Assembly: GCA_022575985.1 (NCBI GenBank)
Contig: JAKSXM010000142.1
Span: 992,001 to 1,056,000, forward strand
Direction of reading: 5' to 3'
Length of the DNA: 64,000 nt
Source of the DNA: Anagrus nilaparvatae
Lineage: Eukaryota; Arthropoda; Insecta; Hymenoptera; Mymaridae
Shown here: positions 13,528 to 26,765 of the stretch, in pieces
How positions within the stretch are numbered: the stretch's first letter is position 1
Layout of the letters: each line of letters starts with the position of its first letter
Notes under the pieces: generated by a model
Seen by the model: the letters and a program-made list of their open reading frames with translations, nothing else
What the model was told of the DNA's origin: nothing
Database searches by the model: none
Translations under genes and position numbers: made by a program

Positions 13528-14679
13528 ATAGTCAAGGCGCCAGCAATGTTAAATGCATCCAAAAATTTTTTCAGCACTAGAATGGATGCACCTCATTGAA
13601 ACTTATGTATTTTTGGTCGCTGAAACCGATTTTGAAGGTTTCATCCATTTTCGGATGGCCAGTTTTGAGTAATGGACGCTATATACTAAAAAATCGGCGA
13701 AAAATTAGCAAGATTGGTAATATCTTGAAAACAATAGCTAATTGAGCCTATTTTGGGTACCCCAATAAGGTTTTCGGGGCCGCTGATCACGATTTTGAAG
13801 ACAGATTTATAAAAAACAAAATGGCGTGTTTCTAACCTCAGAAATGGCGATTTATGCTGTTTTAAGCATATTTACGTTGTCTAATAAGTTTTTCGGACCA
13901 GTTATAAAGATTCTGAGGTCATATTTTTAATTTTCAAAATAGCGGGCTAAAAATGACGGATTTCTAACCTCAAAATCGACAATAAATGCTATTTTAAGCA
14001 TTTAAACGTGTTGCATTTTAAGATTTTGGGGTCGGTGATCACGATTCTGAGGTTTAAATGCTTAAAATAGTTCTTATTGTCGATTTTGGGGTTAGGAATC
14101 CGCCATTTTTAGCCCGCTATTTTCAAAATTAAAAATCTGACCTCGGAATCGTGATCACCGACCCCAAAATCTTAAAATGTAACACGTTTAAATGCTTAAA
14201 ATAGCATTTATTGTCGATTTTGAGGTTAGAAATCCGTCATTTTTAGCCCGCTATTTTGAAAATTAAAAATATGACCTCAGAATCTTTATAACTGGTCCGA
14301 AAAACTTATTAGACAACGTAAATATGCTTAAAACAGCATAAATCGCCGTTTCTGAGGTTAGAAACACGCCATTTTGAGTCCGCCATTTTGTTTTTTATAA
14401 ATCTGTCTTCAAAATCGTGATCAGCGACCCCGAAAACCTTATTGGGGTACCCAAAATAGGCTCAATTAGCTATTGTTTTCAAGATATTACCAATCTTGCT
14501 AATTTTTCGCCGATTTTTTAGTATATAGCGTCCATTACTCAAAACTGGCCATCCGAAAATGGATGAAACCTTCAAAATCGGTTTCAGCGACCAAAAATAC
14601 ATAAGTTTCAATGAGGTGCATCCATTCTAGTGCTGAAAAAATTTTTGGATGCATTTAACATTGCTGGCGCCTTGACTAT
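13528..14679. mobile_element. Large foldback element, ~1.15 kb
   Basis: Both ends carry atagtcaaggcgccagcaat in inverted orientation (13528 onward; ending 14679). The arms of roughly 520 bp are highly similar over their full length and surround a unique core near 14055-14140. The core itself contains diverged inverted copies of an arm segment (tgtcgattttggggttag type), so the structure is nested. The arms are less AT-rich than their surroundings. No transposase is seen. Confidence 0.85.
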
Positions 14680-14715
14680 GATGTTTACATAAAAAATTTA
14701 ATTTTTTTTTAAACA

Positions 14716-15002
14716 AATGAATAGTATATTACGAGCCCGTGTCCAGAAAAGTAAAGAATGGCCTAAACCAGCGCAAATTACCATCCAAGGTGAAGTCGAG
14801 GTTGGTAAACTGTGATTTAGGTCATATTTTATTTATGGATAAGAGTCGTATACGATTTATCTTCATCAGTGGCGAGAAAACACGGCTTTCCGGCCGCTGT
14901 CAAGAGAAATTAAAAATTTTTTTAAAATCAAAAATATTAAGGACGCTCTCTCCGCCACAGGTTGTTTCCGCGCTGCATATTTTGAAATTAATCGGAAATT
15001 AA
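14716..15002. repeat. Dispersed repeat with internal inverted segment
   Basis: Begins tattacgagcccgtgtccag. A segment ending accatcc is followed by its inverted counterpart (ggttggtaaactgtgatttagg and on). A related copy is at 22446-22800. The 87-codon open frame covering it follows the repeat and is not credited as a gene. Confidence 0.55.
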
Positions 15003-15471
15003 GATTATTTTCTTTTTTTTTTGGAAATTAAGAAATTAAGCATTATTTTATATTTATTTATAATAAGTTATTAATGAAAAAGTCAATGCTTTTTGGTAGA
15101 TGGTACCAGAAAATTAAATAAAAATTGAAAATGTTTATTTGTTGAAACAAATACATGTTAATTTTTGAAATTTTTGGGTCTTAAAAGCCCGAGTTTCTAG
15201 TCCTGGGCAACTTGGATCAAAATTCTGTGCATGGCTCACATTGAAGATCATTCAATTCTAGAAGGTGGTGTGAGAAATTTTTCGCTAAATGTTTTCAGTA
15301 ATGAGTTACAGGTATTTGTTTATACATTTTAGAGCATTTTTAACTTTTGAATGAACCTAACAACGAGTCTTAGTGTTATAAGATACGTTAATTAAATCTG
15401 AAAATTCAAGCATTTATAACCCAAAATTGTAGTATTTGTTTAAACAAATAAACATTTTCAATTTTTTTTAA

Positions 15472-15885
15472 CATGGAATATGTTTATAGGGAGGCGGTAC
15501 CCTGGAAGTCTGAAAATTAAGGGGGGGGGGGGTGCTGAAAGTGTCCGATTTAAGAAAAAGGGGTCAAATGTTTCCGATTCAAGGGGGGGGGGTCAAATAT
15601 TAATTTCGGGGACTTACAATAATTTCGATTTAGGGACTTAGAATAATTCAGGTTTAGGAACTTGTCGGGAACTTGTAATGATTCAGGTTAAGGGACTTAA
15701 AATAATACGGTTTTAGGGACTTTAAAAATAATTTAATTTTTGGGACTTATAATAATTCAAGTTTTGGAATTATAGAATATTTTCGATCTAGCAACTTAGA
15801 ATAATTCAGGTTAAGGGACTTAGAATATTTTTAATTAAAGGACCTAGAATAATACGCCTCAGCTGTAAGCAAATCATGTTCCATG
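15472..15885 (+). mobile_element. CATGGAACATG TIR family, copy with expanded minisatellite
   Basis: Left end catggaatatgtttataggg, then ggtaccctggaa, G-runs, and about eight degenerate 25-30 bp units of the kind ggacttagaataattcaggt. The right end has cagctgtaag and the inverted tcatgttccatg. It differs from sister copies mainly in the number of internal units. Confidence 0.75.
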
Positions 15886-18693
15886 CATTTTGGTTGTTTT
15901 TACACTAACCGGTTAAGTTTTTTGCATACCTCGATAAAATAACAAAAATCTATTGATATAGGACCTTTTCATTAAAAAGTTATTACAAATAAATAAATGT
16001 TTAAACGTAATATTAAAATTAATATGGCTATAATTGATGTCCAGTTTCTGCCCTAGAACCATAAATTATGGCCATAACATTGTAAAAATTGTCCCTAGGA
16101 TATAAATACAAATAAATTTGCAATTTATTATTTATTTTTTATGCACAGATCATTAAAAAATTATAAATAAATTGTTTAACAAATACAAAGTATTTACCTT
16201 TTTATCATACGTCAAAAACGTCTGCAGCAAAATTTTATCAAATTAAAACATTTACATACACTGATAAAAAAAAAAAACTAAACAAAAAAATAATTTTTAA
16301 TATTATGAACTGGTGATTAAAAACCACATGTAAAGTCTTATCATTGTTGACCTATTAATAAATAATCAAAAGAATTTTTTTTTAAATTTTCTGTTTTACA
16401 TTTAATTAATTAATAATATGACTCGTAATATGATAAAATATCAATTAAATTTTAGTTAACAAATGAGATAGCTGAGTTATCATTAAAATTAAGTTTAGTA
16501 CTTCCCCGTTCGGTAACTTTTAGTAAATTGAAAAATTTAAAAAAAAAAATTTTTTTTTATCCCATAAAACGTACGTGAAACAGACCTTGTATTTGGTCGA
16601 TTGTACCCTACTCTTTCCTAAATTTCAGTAAAAGGTCGTACTCGTGCGATCATATGACGTTCACTGATTTGATACTAGATGATCGCGCGATCTTTTTTTT
16701 TTGTAAATTAGGAACATACGTTCTCCAAAAAATGTAGCATTATTCTTTTATTTTTTTTTAAACATCTGTGTAACCTATTTAAAATAATTTTAAAGTCGTA
16801 GTAGACCAATATAGACTCTAGAATTTTTATTTACAAACAAAAAATAACTGGTTTTTTGGTCAATGGGTGGGAGAGTCTGATGTTTTTTTTTAAAAAATGA
16901 AATTTTTGGTGGTTTTCGTCATGTATTTGGAAAGTATTTTTATTAAAATTAACTAATTTATGCTAATTTTTAATTAATTCCTGTCTGAGGGTACTTTATT
17001 GTACTTAGAAGGTCGCATTAATAAGTTTTTTATTCAAAATACAAAAATATTAAAATTTAAAGCACCAAAATGTACCCTAAAGAAAAACCAGTTATCTATA
17101 AAGAAAATAAGGTTTTTAAAATTTTGTTCCAATGAATCTGAAATTTGAAATTATGCTTTAAGCTTACACGAATTTCAAGTTTTTACCTTTGTTGAAAAAT
17201 TTTCTAATTTATACAAATTTAATAATTTTGAAACTTTTCAATTGCTGTAATTAATAATAATTTTAATTTTATGACACCTGTTTCATAAAAAGAATGAAAA
17301 ATCAGACAAAAAGGAGGACTTTTCTATAAATATCAAATTGTACTGCATTAAATGAATTTAGCCTGTTCAGTATTGAATTATTGCAAGCCAATAATTAATA
17401 GTGAAATTTTTTCCAGTGTAGTTTTTTCAATAAATTAACTATTATTAATTCCACTATTAATGCTTGTTAATCATAAAATCAATGTCTTTTTAATTTGGTC
17501 ATATGCAGCTCTTTCATAAATTAGAAAGGATTTTCTACCAGCCTACAAGATAAACCACTCCATATTATTAAGAAAACTTTTATTTTTCTCAATAAGAATC
17601 ATCATAGATAATTTTAAAAGACAAAATCTAGAATAATTATAATTTTACATGCATATACACATCTAACACATAATTTTACTGTTGTATATAATTATAGAAA
17701 AAGGCTTGTTATCAGATATTTATATTCGATTAATATTCGAGACATACAGTTTGAATACATAAAGCGAATACATAATATTAAAAAGAGAACGTGTATCTAT
17801 CTAAAATACATACACAGTATTCAAATATTTATTATATTGTATTATTATTTTTATTAGGATACATTATGATAAGGAGAGTTCACTAATTTTGGGTCCACTC
17901 ATAAATTCTGAGAACATACGCTTGATATCGTTATATTGGTAGAATATACCTTTTGGGGCCGTAAAATATGAGACCCATTTTTAAAATCTCATTAATCTCA
18001 TTAACATTTTAAGAATAATTTTTCAATATTATGTCATGTGATAGATTGCTGTTTTTTAAAATAACAGTTTTTCCGAAATTTTCACTACCTCAGTTAACCT
18101 GTTAAACCAAAAATGGGTTTTTGAAATATTTCCAAATTTACAGCTTTTTCACTAAAAATACTTTTAAAAAGTTATAAATTCAAATTATTCAAGTTTTTCT
18201 ACCCAAAAGTTCCAGGATAAACCTAGAAATAAGATTTTCAAAAAAATTTTTATTTTTGAGAAAAATTGAAGGCATACCCCTTTGAAAATTTTCAAATTTT
18301 CAGAAAAAAAAAATTTTCCTTTTTTTGTATTGTAAAAGGTTCAAATAGTTGAAAGCTAAAATAAATTATGTTTCCCGAAATAAAAAGCCAAAAAAAAGTA
18401 AAGAAAATGAATTTTTTTGAAATTTGAAATTTTAGTTTTTTCAAATTTTTGTTTTTTTTCTACCTAAAAAGATTTTAGCTGTTGAATAAATAGACTTAAT
18501 TAAATTTTTTAATCCAATGATTTAATAATCCAAAGATCTTTCAACAAAAAACAAATCAAAAATATTGAGTTATTGAGAGATTCATAAAAATTTTAATTTC
18601 TGCAATTGGAAACTAAAATCAGACTTGTCTGAAAAAAAAATTTACAGCCAAGGGTCGCTTCAAATCAAGTTAAGGACAGTAGAAGCATTTTAA
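15886..18693. other. Gene-free AT-rich stretch
   Basis: No coding frame or exon of quality. Around 16500-16700 sequence complexity is higher (tgatcgcgcgatc palindromic bit near 16679), possibly an old repeat. Nothing else is supported. Confidence 0.45.
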
Positions 18694-19152
18694 CATGGAA
18701 CATGTTTATAGGGAGGGGGTACCCTGGAAATCTGAAAATCAAGGGGGTGTTCAAATTTGCACGACTTAAAAGAGGGGGGGGGGGCTCGAATAGGACTTGC
18801 AATAATTTCAATTTTGGGACTTAATTAAACTGGGTTTCGTGAATAAGAGTAATTGAGGATTAGGGGTTTAGAATAATTTTGATTTTGGGACTTATAATGA
18901 TTCAGATTTAGGGTCGACTGGGGATAATTTAGATTTATGAATTAAGAATAATCCAGATTTAGGGACTCAATATAATTTTGATTTAGGTACTTGGAATAAT
19001 TCAGGTTTTGGGGCTTAGAATAATTCAGGATTAGGGACAAAAATTTTGATTTAGGGTCTTGTAATAATTTAGGTTAAGGGGCTTTTTTGGGCTATTTTCG
19101 ATTTAGAAGTAAGTACAGTAAGTACCTCAGCTGTAAGTAAACATGTTTCATG
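18694..19152 (+). mobile_element. CATGGAACATG TIR family, longest copy
   Basis: The end motif catggaacatgttta at 18694 pairs with taaacatgtttcatg ending at 19152. After ggtaccctggaaatctgaaa come G-runs and about ten units of a degenerate ~28 bp tandem repeat (gggacttagaataattcagg). This is the best copy for defining the family; others are at 7598, 15472, 23751, 31253 and, inverted, near 22800. Confidence 0.8.
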
Positions 19153-21685
19153 CATTTTAGCTGTGCTTACACAAACTGATTATAAGTTTTTTTAAATCGT
19201 TTTAAACTACAAAATACAGTATTTAAGCAACAGGACCCAAAATTCGCGGCCTTTCCTTGTTAATAAATTTAATAAATTATTAGATCATAAAACTTATAAT
19301 CAAATGTTTATCATGAAAAAAGAATATTCAAATTGCAGATAAAGATTTTAAATAAATTATATATTTTTGACAAAAGAATATGTATAGGAAAGAAATAAAT
19401 GGCAATAATTGAATTGTCGTTTTCTATTGCTTTTGATTAATGTAATTTTTATCTGTTAAATGAATATATTAAACCTTAATAATTAATTAAATTACAAAGT
19501 AAAGAAATTTTGGGTTTGATTTTAACGTCTTTCAGGCTCCAAGTAATTTTTATTTTTAATTGCATATTAATAATTGATATAGAACCTTCGAATTAAAAAT
19601 TAGTAGGTCAGTCATCAGTTATGTACAATAAAATCTTCATGACTTGAATCCTCGTGGATTAATTATAATTTAGTATAACTCAAAGAAAATTCGAAGACGA
19701 AACTGTTAAGATTCAATGAAAATCAAGTTGGTTTTATTATTTAAGAAATTCTGTGAATTATAAAAATTAAAATAAAAATTTTAATTTTAAATACCAAGTT
19801 TGTGATTTTGTATGAATTTTTTTTGAAGTTTAAAGTGTAGTTAAATGTTTGAGTGTTAAAAATGAAAATTACCTATTCGTAAGTATAAATTTTTTTTCAT
19901 AATTTTTGAATAAAATCTATCATAAAAATAAAGATTTTACAAATGAATGAATTATTTGTGTCAGAAATTGGATAAGATCCAAAAATCACGTTAAATTTAT
20001 GTGAATCATTTTAGAGAAATTGGCAATAAGATAGAAAATAAAATTATGCAATTATAGTTTTAAATTAAGGCAAACAATGATTGTTTTATCAGCTAAATTT
20101 ATCAGTAAGTACCTCAAAAATTTAATAGTGACTAATGAAATTTTATTTAAGGCAATTTATTAAGAAAAATTGGTTTTTAAAGTGAAGGTTAGACGCGTGG
20201 GTAGGGTGTTAGACGGACTGGATTTATAAACAAAGATTCGTTGTACCAAATACTGCCAAAAAAATTGATACCGTAATAATTCCTGGCTTTTTAGGTTTCA
20301 ATGATTTAATTGGATAGTTGATCTGGTTTTTCTATTCTATTTTTTAAATATTCGAATTTTCTAAATAAAATTTACAATGTGTCTCAAAAAATTTTTTAAA
20401 TTCATAGGTTTATTAGTTATAAAAATTTATGATTAATAGGAAACTAACATTGGCCAAAAGATTTAAAAAATAAAATTTTAAATTTTGTTTTTTTGAAATT
20501 GTGAAAATTTGGAAACCAGCTGCTAAACTGAATCATTGAACCTAAAAACTAACATTTTTTTGTATAAAATGAAATAAAATTTAAATTTCTAAGGTAAAAT
20601 CACATTTTGAAAAGGTTGATTCACTCGAATAAATCTAAACAAATGGCTATAAATTTTGAATTAAATTTTTAAATTTTTACTCGAAAAAATAGATTTTTTG
20701 TCAGCAGCAAAAAAAAAACACACACATTTTTCACTGCAAGGTCATCAATGAAGTATTTTCTTGTATTGATAAAGAAAATTTTTTTACAACCCATGGCCAT
20801 AAAAAATTCTCCAAATCGCATTTTACCAAATTACGTACGATTGAAGCCATTCTTACTTTTCCGGCCATGCCTCGTAATAAACTATTCAAGATCAAGTCAA
20901 TTAGTCTTTAAAAACCAATCTCAAGCCATTTTCTTCTCCATTCAATAAAGTCAATTGAAATATTGCAACTTATAACCTCACAACAAAAAATTATCCAATA
21001 AAAAAAATGTATTAATTCAAATAAAAAAAAATTTTTTGTTCCAAACTAGTATTCATTGAGATGCAGAGAAAAAATATATATTGTACTCGAGCTAACTGCA
21101 TCATCTCTAATAATATGACATAATTACTCTTTATGAATCAATTAAAAAAAAAAAATTATTTTTTGTTATTTTTTTTAATTATGACTATGTAAAGTCATTT
21201 TAGACATATAAAGCTATTGCTAATAGACAAGAACATAGTGAGTTTGATTTTTCTTCCTGTATTGAAAAGTTGTGTGTTTTTATTATTATTATTATTGTTG
21301 TTAACGTAATTAATATCCGAGGGTTATTTTATTGTGACGTGGATTTTCCTTATTTGTCTAAATTACAAATATTTTTTTCTGTCCAGTCCAAAAATTTTTT
21401 TATTGATAAATCAAAAAAAAATTTTTTTATCTCAAATATTTTTTAATAAAAAGAATTTTAAATAAATCTAATTTAAAATCTATTGATTTTTTTTATTGAT
21501 TGACCAATAATCGATTCACTTATTTTTTATTCAAGATAATAAAATTTATAATTGATAAATATAAAAATATTTTTATTATCATTAACAATAAAAAATTTTA
21601 TTCTCTTGTATTTCAATTGTTAGTTAATCAAACATTAAATTAGACATATTTTTTTTATTTCAGGCAGAAGAAATAAAAAATAAAA
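19153..21685. other. Gene-poor upstream region of the secreted-protein gene
   Basis: AT-rich. A 66-codon open frame at 20748-20948 has no splice or family support. The sequence before 21686 presumably holds the promoter and, as tttcag ends at 21663, possibly an untranslated-exon junction of the next gene. Confidence 0.4.
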
Positions 21686-24372
21686 ATGAAAATATTAAAT
21701 AATTTAAGTATTATTTTTTTAATATTTTTTATCAGCCAATATGTTAATGGAGACAATAACGAAGATCAAATTGAAAAACTGTAAGTTTTTTTTAATATCT
21801 AAAATATTTTTGTTTTTTTTAATAATAAAAGAAAATTCAAGCATATAAAATGACAAAAATATTATTTACAAGCATAATTTTTAGCCAGCTGCCAAAAACA
21901 ATTAAAAAATGTATGTTCTATTTTGATTTGCATACTTACGTATGTGAAAAATTGATTGAATAAAAAAATTATTTATAACAAAAAAGTTTTACATAATTAC
22001 ATGATGTAAAATTAGCATTTGTAATTGAACTAATATTGCAATGATTATTAGCATAAATTAAACATTTTTTAATATAGAAACTTGAGCAAAAAAAAATTAA
22101 TAGAAAAACAAAATACGTATGTGGAGTTCATTATGAACGAATATGCTTCAATTTTTTTTTATCATTACTGCTAATAAATATTTGCTTTTATTTTTTTTAC
22201 AATAAATAATGATGTTATGTAAGGTTTTATGCTTAGACTGTACGAAAATTTTGATTTTTAGTTGTTGTATTATATTGTATTTATTTGATCCAGGGGAAAA
22301 AAGTAAATTGAACAAAGTTACGTATACTTGAATTTCTATTTATGTATAAAATATCGGTCAGTAGAAATAAAGCCATAATTTTAAACAAATTTGGTAATAG
22401 TTAAAGCCTCCCAAAAAGGCACTAAATTATCTAAGAAATAGTTTATTACGAGCCAGTGTCCATAAAAGTAAAAAATAGCCCAAATCGCTCGTAAATAAAC
22501 TGCGATTTGGGTCATTCTTTATTTATGGACAAGGAAAATATTAAAATTTTTCTACAGTAGTAGCGTGAAATTTTGATTTCCTCGGCAGCGCAGCGGCCAG
22601 GAAATCATACTTTCGTGGCTACTGTCCAGAAAATAATTTTTTATTTTCCATCACTGGCCCGAAAGCACTTATTTTCCGGCAACTGCGCGTCCAGCAAAGA
22701 TGTGTTTTCTCACTTCAGACGCAGAAAAATTTGACTTTGCCCTTGAAAAAAAAGAATGCCCAAAATCGCAGTTTACCATCCTTGGTTTCGCCTCAGAAGG
22801 TAATTTTCGTATGATTCTGAACCCTAATTATTCTGATTCCCGAAACCTGTATTATTCTAAGTCCCTAAATTGAAAATATTTTAGTAATTATTCTATTATT
22901 ATACAAGTCATAAATCTAAATTATTCTAAGTCTCATTTAACCAAAATCCCCTTAAATCGGACACATTTGACTCCCTCTCCCCTTGATTTTCGGATTCCAA
23001 TTAAAAAAAAATAAAAAAAATAATTTACCCTCCGAATTTTTTTTCTTCAATTTATTATTATTCAAAAAAAATACTTAAAGATATAAAAATTCTTTATTAC
23101 AGACCGCAAAAATCTAGTTTCCTTTACGTCAGAACAATTTTCCTTACCGAGTTTATTAATTACCTTATAATAATTCCATTATAAAATTAAATTTATGTTT
23201 CATTAATCAACTATGTTTACTATATAATTTTTATTACAATTTAAAAATGAATCATGAATTTTAAGTAGGCGTATTAAAAATAATAACAATATAAATTAAA
23301 TTTTCGAAAAAATTAGATAATAAATTTTTTGCAAATGATAATAAAAATGTAATAAGATAATTGATATAAGTGTTATAAAATTAATTTTTTAAAATAATGA
23401 TAAAATTTTTTAAATATCAATCGATCAATCATATTTTTTACAGTGAAAATCAAGATTTAGTTTACACTGCAAATTTATCAGAATTTATAGATAAAAATTA
23501 TGAAGGAATTCAAGAAGCATTAAGAAAATTTGAACCATTAGAATCAATAGATAGGACTTACTCAATACTTAAACTAGTCAGTTTAAAATTAACAAATGGA
23601 CAAGTACAAAGGGTATCATATTTTAATCGTACAGGAAATTGTTCGTTGAAGTATAATAAAAAAACTGATTCCTTGGAGATTGATTTGAATATTGGATGGG
23701 ATGAATTGGCTGTGCGTATTTATTCTGCATTTTTAAAATTATTTATTAAGCATGGAGCATGTCTATAGGGATGGGTATCCTGAAAGATCAGTTTAAACAG
23801 TCCAAAATATTCCAGGGTACCCAGAAAAATTAAATTAGCCTGTTCCATGCAAATTAATGCAATTTTTTAAAAGTTTTTTAAAAATAATTTTAACTTTTAC
23901 AGATTGATTACCTATATAGTTTTAAAAGATTTTTAATCAGTGCTAAAGGAGATTTACACATCTTATTTTATAAATCATCCATGAACTTAGTACTTAATTT
24001 TGATATCGGTAATCATCGCGCTAGCTTAAAAAAATTAAAATTAGATAAAGTTGGGTAAGTATCCTACAAAAAAAATTATTAAATTAAACATAAATTTTTT
24101 AATAAAATACATTTTTTTTTTCTAGAAAATACGATTTAAAAATCCAAGGATCATGGCTAGTAGTTAACGAAATATCAAATTTATTTTTAAAATTATTTCC
24201 AAGACGTAAATTTGTATCAGAAGTTGAAAAAATAAGTACAATGATTGTACAAAAAAATATTGATAAATTAAATGAAAATTTATCAGAAATATTAAAAGAT
24301 CCAGAACAATCAAAAATTGTTGATGCTTTTCTTGAAGCTATTAAAACTAAACAATTAAATGATCTTTTTTAA
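21686..24372 (+). CDS. Secreted protein, possibly lipid-binding (TULIP/takeout-like), 4 exons
   Basis: Exons proposed: 21686-21780, 23444-23711, 23903-24054 and 24126-24372, all in frame, about 253 aa. Exon 1 encodes a clear signal peptide (MKILNNLSIIFLIFFISQYV, cleavage near VNG). The mature protein has alternating hydrophobic/charged segments (LEIDLNIGWDEL; LVLNFDIGNHRASLKKLKL) and an amphipathic helical end, the layout seen in insect JHBP/takeout and mite-allergen-7-like lipid carriers of similar length. That assignment is inference without a diagnostic motif. Exons 1, 3 and 4 have strong splice sites. The exon 2 donor (GCT|GTGCGT) is weak and was chosen because it restores frame before a TIR element at 23751. 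An AATAAA overlaps the stop. Intron 1 is repeat-filled. Confidence 0.6.
22446..22992. repeat. Composite of dispersed repeats inside intron 1
   Basis: 22446-22800 is a diverged relative of the 14716 repeat (ttacgagccagtgtccata; internal inverted parts). 22800-22992 is an inverted, truncated CATGGAACATG-family copy (tattattctaagtccctaaa; aaatcggacacatttgac). Both are non-coding. Confidence 0.55.
23751..23849 (+). mobile_element. Short CATGGAACATG-family element at an exon border
   Basis: 99 bp from catggagcatgtctataggg to ctgttccatg, with the ggtaccctgg-type block in inverted form (ccagggtaccc). It lies 39 bp after the inferred donor of exon 2, and the exon 2 frame stays open into it until a TAG at 23766. 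Insertion may therefore have disturbed the original donor or extended the exon. Confidence 0.65.
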
Positions 24373-25901
24373 ATAAAAAATATTTTAAGTTCTATATTAA
24401 TAATTCTTTGTGATTTATGTAATTATGAGATTATTAATTAATTAAAAAAATTTTTTAATTTGTACTTTTTATGATTGACATTTTTTATAATAAAAATCAA
24501 ATTTACATGACAGATTATGATTTTAATTGAGACTATAATATTACTCTGGTGAATACAGCAAATATTATTTGATGAATGAAATATTGTTTTACCAACATGC
24601 ATGTATTGTACAAAAGCTTTTTGTTTTGCACATGAATAAAACAGGTGCATTTTTTTTGTTATCCTACATCATGTTATTTATCTACTTTATTTGATTTTAT
24701 TTGATTAATTGATATGATTTTTTGTAAAATAAAAAATACATTCATGTTAAAATATTCAAATAAAAAATAATATTTATTATTGAAAGCTAAAGAAAAATTA
24801 TTTTTTTTTATTAGAAACTATATATTTATATTATACACTGATTTATTAGTTTATTTAAAAAATGCATACTTTTACTTTATCCAAAGCGTATACAGAAATA
24901 TAAATTTAAACATTTGCATAATAATTCAAGAAATATAAGTATACAATTATAAATAAATAAATTGTTTTATATTAAATTACATATAATTAATTTAATAATT
25001 AGGTTGCTACGTACTGTAATAACTCTGTCATTTTTTATGTTTCATGCTAAACAACAATTGATTCCATGTTTATGTGAATTTTTATGAAAGTGTTCTATAT
25101 ATTTTTTAAATTATTCTATGTCATGAATGTTAAACTAACAAGCGGAATAAATTGATGCTGTATTATGTTTTCTTTGATTATTATTATAACGGATTTTAGT
25201 CTTTTTTTTTTATACAAAATATGAATTATTATTGTAACAGATTTATTGTTCGCCTGTTGTACTTTTTTTAAATAATTCTACCCTCGAATCAAGCTAGAGT
25301 AAATTTAATGATAGTTTTTTTTTGCAGTGTACATTTAAATGGGCAATAGGGTACATTTTTTAGGCTGTTTTTTTAATTTTCTGATTTTCAAAAAATGACC
25401 TAAAAAATAAATTTCCTCTTTTATTACTGATTTTTAATTTTAAATTAAAATAATGATTGTGGAAGTAAAACTTTAGTTACAGCCTAAATATTTTAGGGAA
25501 TTAAAATAAGAATAAGATTATGCTAATTTGTGGTCAACTTTGTGAAAAAAAAATTTTCCAATGTACCTGCATTCAAAAAATAGTTTTTTTCTATTGAAAT
25601 TACTTGAAAAATAAAAAATCTGTTTTAAAAGTAGTCAAGTTTTTTTTATTTGTACTCATTGAGGTATATTATTCTTTTTTAGTACATTTTCAATAAAAAA
25701 TTGTTTTTAAAAAGCTTAAATTATTATCACGCACAAAATTGTTAAAATATATTAATTTATGATTTTTATAATAAATATTTCTTAAATACACAAGCCTTTT
25801 CTTTTTTGTTGATAAAACACTGTACAAACACTTAATTATAAAAATATATTTTAGAGTCTAATAAGTTAACATGTATATTATTAAAAATAGTTTGAAAAGT
25901 C
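24373..25901. other. Intergenic, gene-free
   Basis: AT-rich spacer between two convergent genes (the AlkB-like gene reads from the right). It contains both 3' UTRs and no further supported feature. Confidence 0.5.
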
Positions 25902-26765
25902 TTAATATCTTCTACTGTCATTATCATTTACTTTTTTAAAATTTATAGCATTAAAACCATTCCCATAATTTCTATTCCAATTAAATTCTTCGCCTTCTCT
26001 ATTCTCCCTGCTAAATGCTTTTATTAAATTGAGTTCATCTTTTTGTGAATTTTCTGGTGAATTTCTTTTTTTGGCTCCTTGTCCTAGTAATTGACCGGTA
26101 CTGCAATTTCTGTATGTTGATATTGTTCTAAAAGTTAATGATATACGTTGTCCATTAAATGATAATTCGTCAGGTTTTTTTTCTTTGTTTAATCTTTTAT
26201 CTTGTTTAATTGAATGTAACCATTCGCGATTTGTTTTCCAACCCATAATAAATAAAGAATTATGAGGTAATTGAATTTTTTGTTTTATTTCTTTGTTTTT
26301 TTTATACTCTAATACCATTGTACGAGTAGCACCTAAACTATAATTTACTATATTTGAATCGATTAAAATGTCCAAGGTTTTATCTGAATGTGCACCAATA
26401 TAATCGTTTCCACTTCTATAACGTTGAACCAAAGCATGATTAAATTCTTGTTCTATTAATTTTTCTATTCTTTCTTTAATTCTTAATACTGTTGGAGTCC
26501 ATTTAATAAGCTCTGGTTGTTCATCAACTGGATGCCTATATATTGGTTCGTATTTAATACCATCTTGTAATTTTATAGTTCCTTGTATAGAAATATCTCT
26601 GGGCACAAAACCTCCATGTGATCGCATTCCTTGCCAATTTATTTCTGAATTTAACCTGTTGAATGTTGTATCATCAATCCAAACAGCATTTTTTATTAAA
26701 TAACTATCTCCAGAACCATATTGCTGTGCCTTTTTTAACCATTTACTATCAGGATTATTGTTCAT
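25902..26765 (-). CDS. AlkB-like Fe(II)/2-oxoglutarate dioxygenase
   Basis: 287 aa with an ATG start. The double-stranded beta-helix signature is complete: H126-x-D128 (GAHSDKT), H184 (WLHSIKQ), R207 and R213 (NGQRISLTFR), preceded by VQRYRSGNDYIGAHSD, which resembles the NxY..G.D.IG.H.D block of ALKBH2/3-type nucleic-acid demethylases. Expected role: oxidative removal of alkyl groups from DNA or RNA bases. The ~75 residues after the core (from about 213) are polar and of unknown use. The coding region is one exon; an acceptor at 26791 and 5' UTR exons (27555-27691 and one ending at 28089) place the promoter near 28.1-28.2 kb. The ALKBH2/3 subtype is likely but not proven. Confidence 0.85.
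   Translation of the reverse strand: MNNNPDSKWLKKAQQYGSGDSYLIKNAVWIDDTTFNRLNSEINWQGMRSHGGFVPRDISIQGTIKLQDGIKYEPIYRHPVDEQPELIKWTPTVLRIKERIEKLIEQEFNHALVQRYRSGNDYIGAHSDKTLDILIDSNIVNYSLGATRTMVLEYKKNKEIKQKIQLPHNSLFIMGWKTNREWLHSIKQDKRLNKEKKPDELSFNGQRISLTFRTISTYRNCSTGQLLGQGAKKRNSPENSQKDELNLIKAFSRENREGEEFNWNRNYGNGFNAINFKKVNDNDSRRY

Noticed and set aside
13528..15002. 87-codon frame and others within foldbacks
   Set aside because: They follow inverted-repeat structure; no splice signals or recognisable protein.
20190..20270. tRNA-like or SINE-like sequence (gtgggtagggtgttagac...)
   Set aside because: The resemblance to A and B boxes is too poor and no cloverleaf can be drawn.
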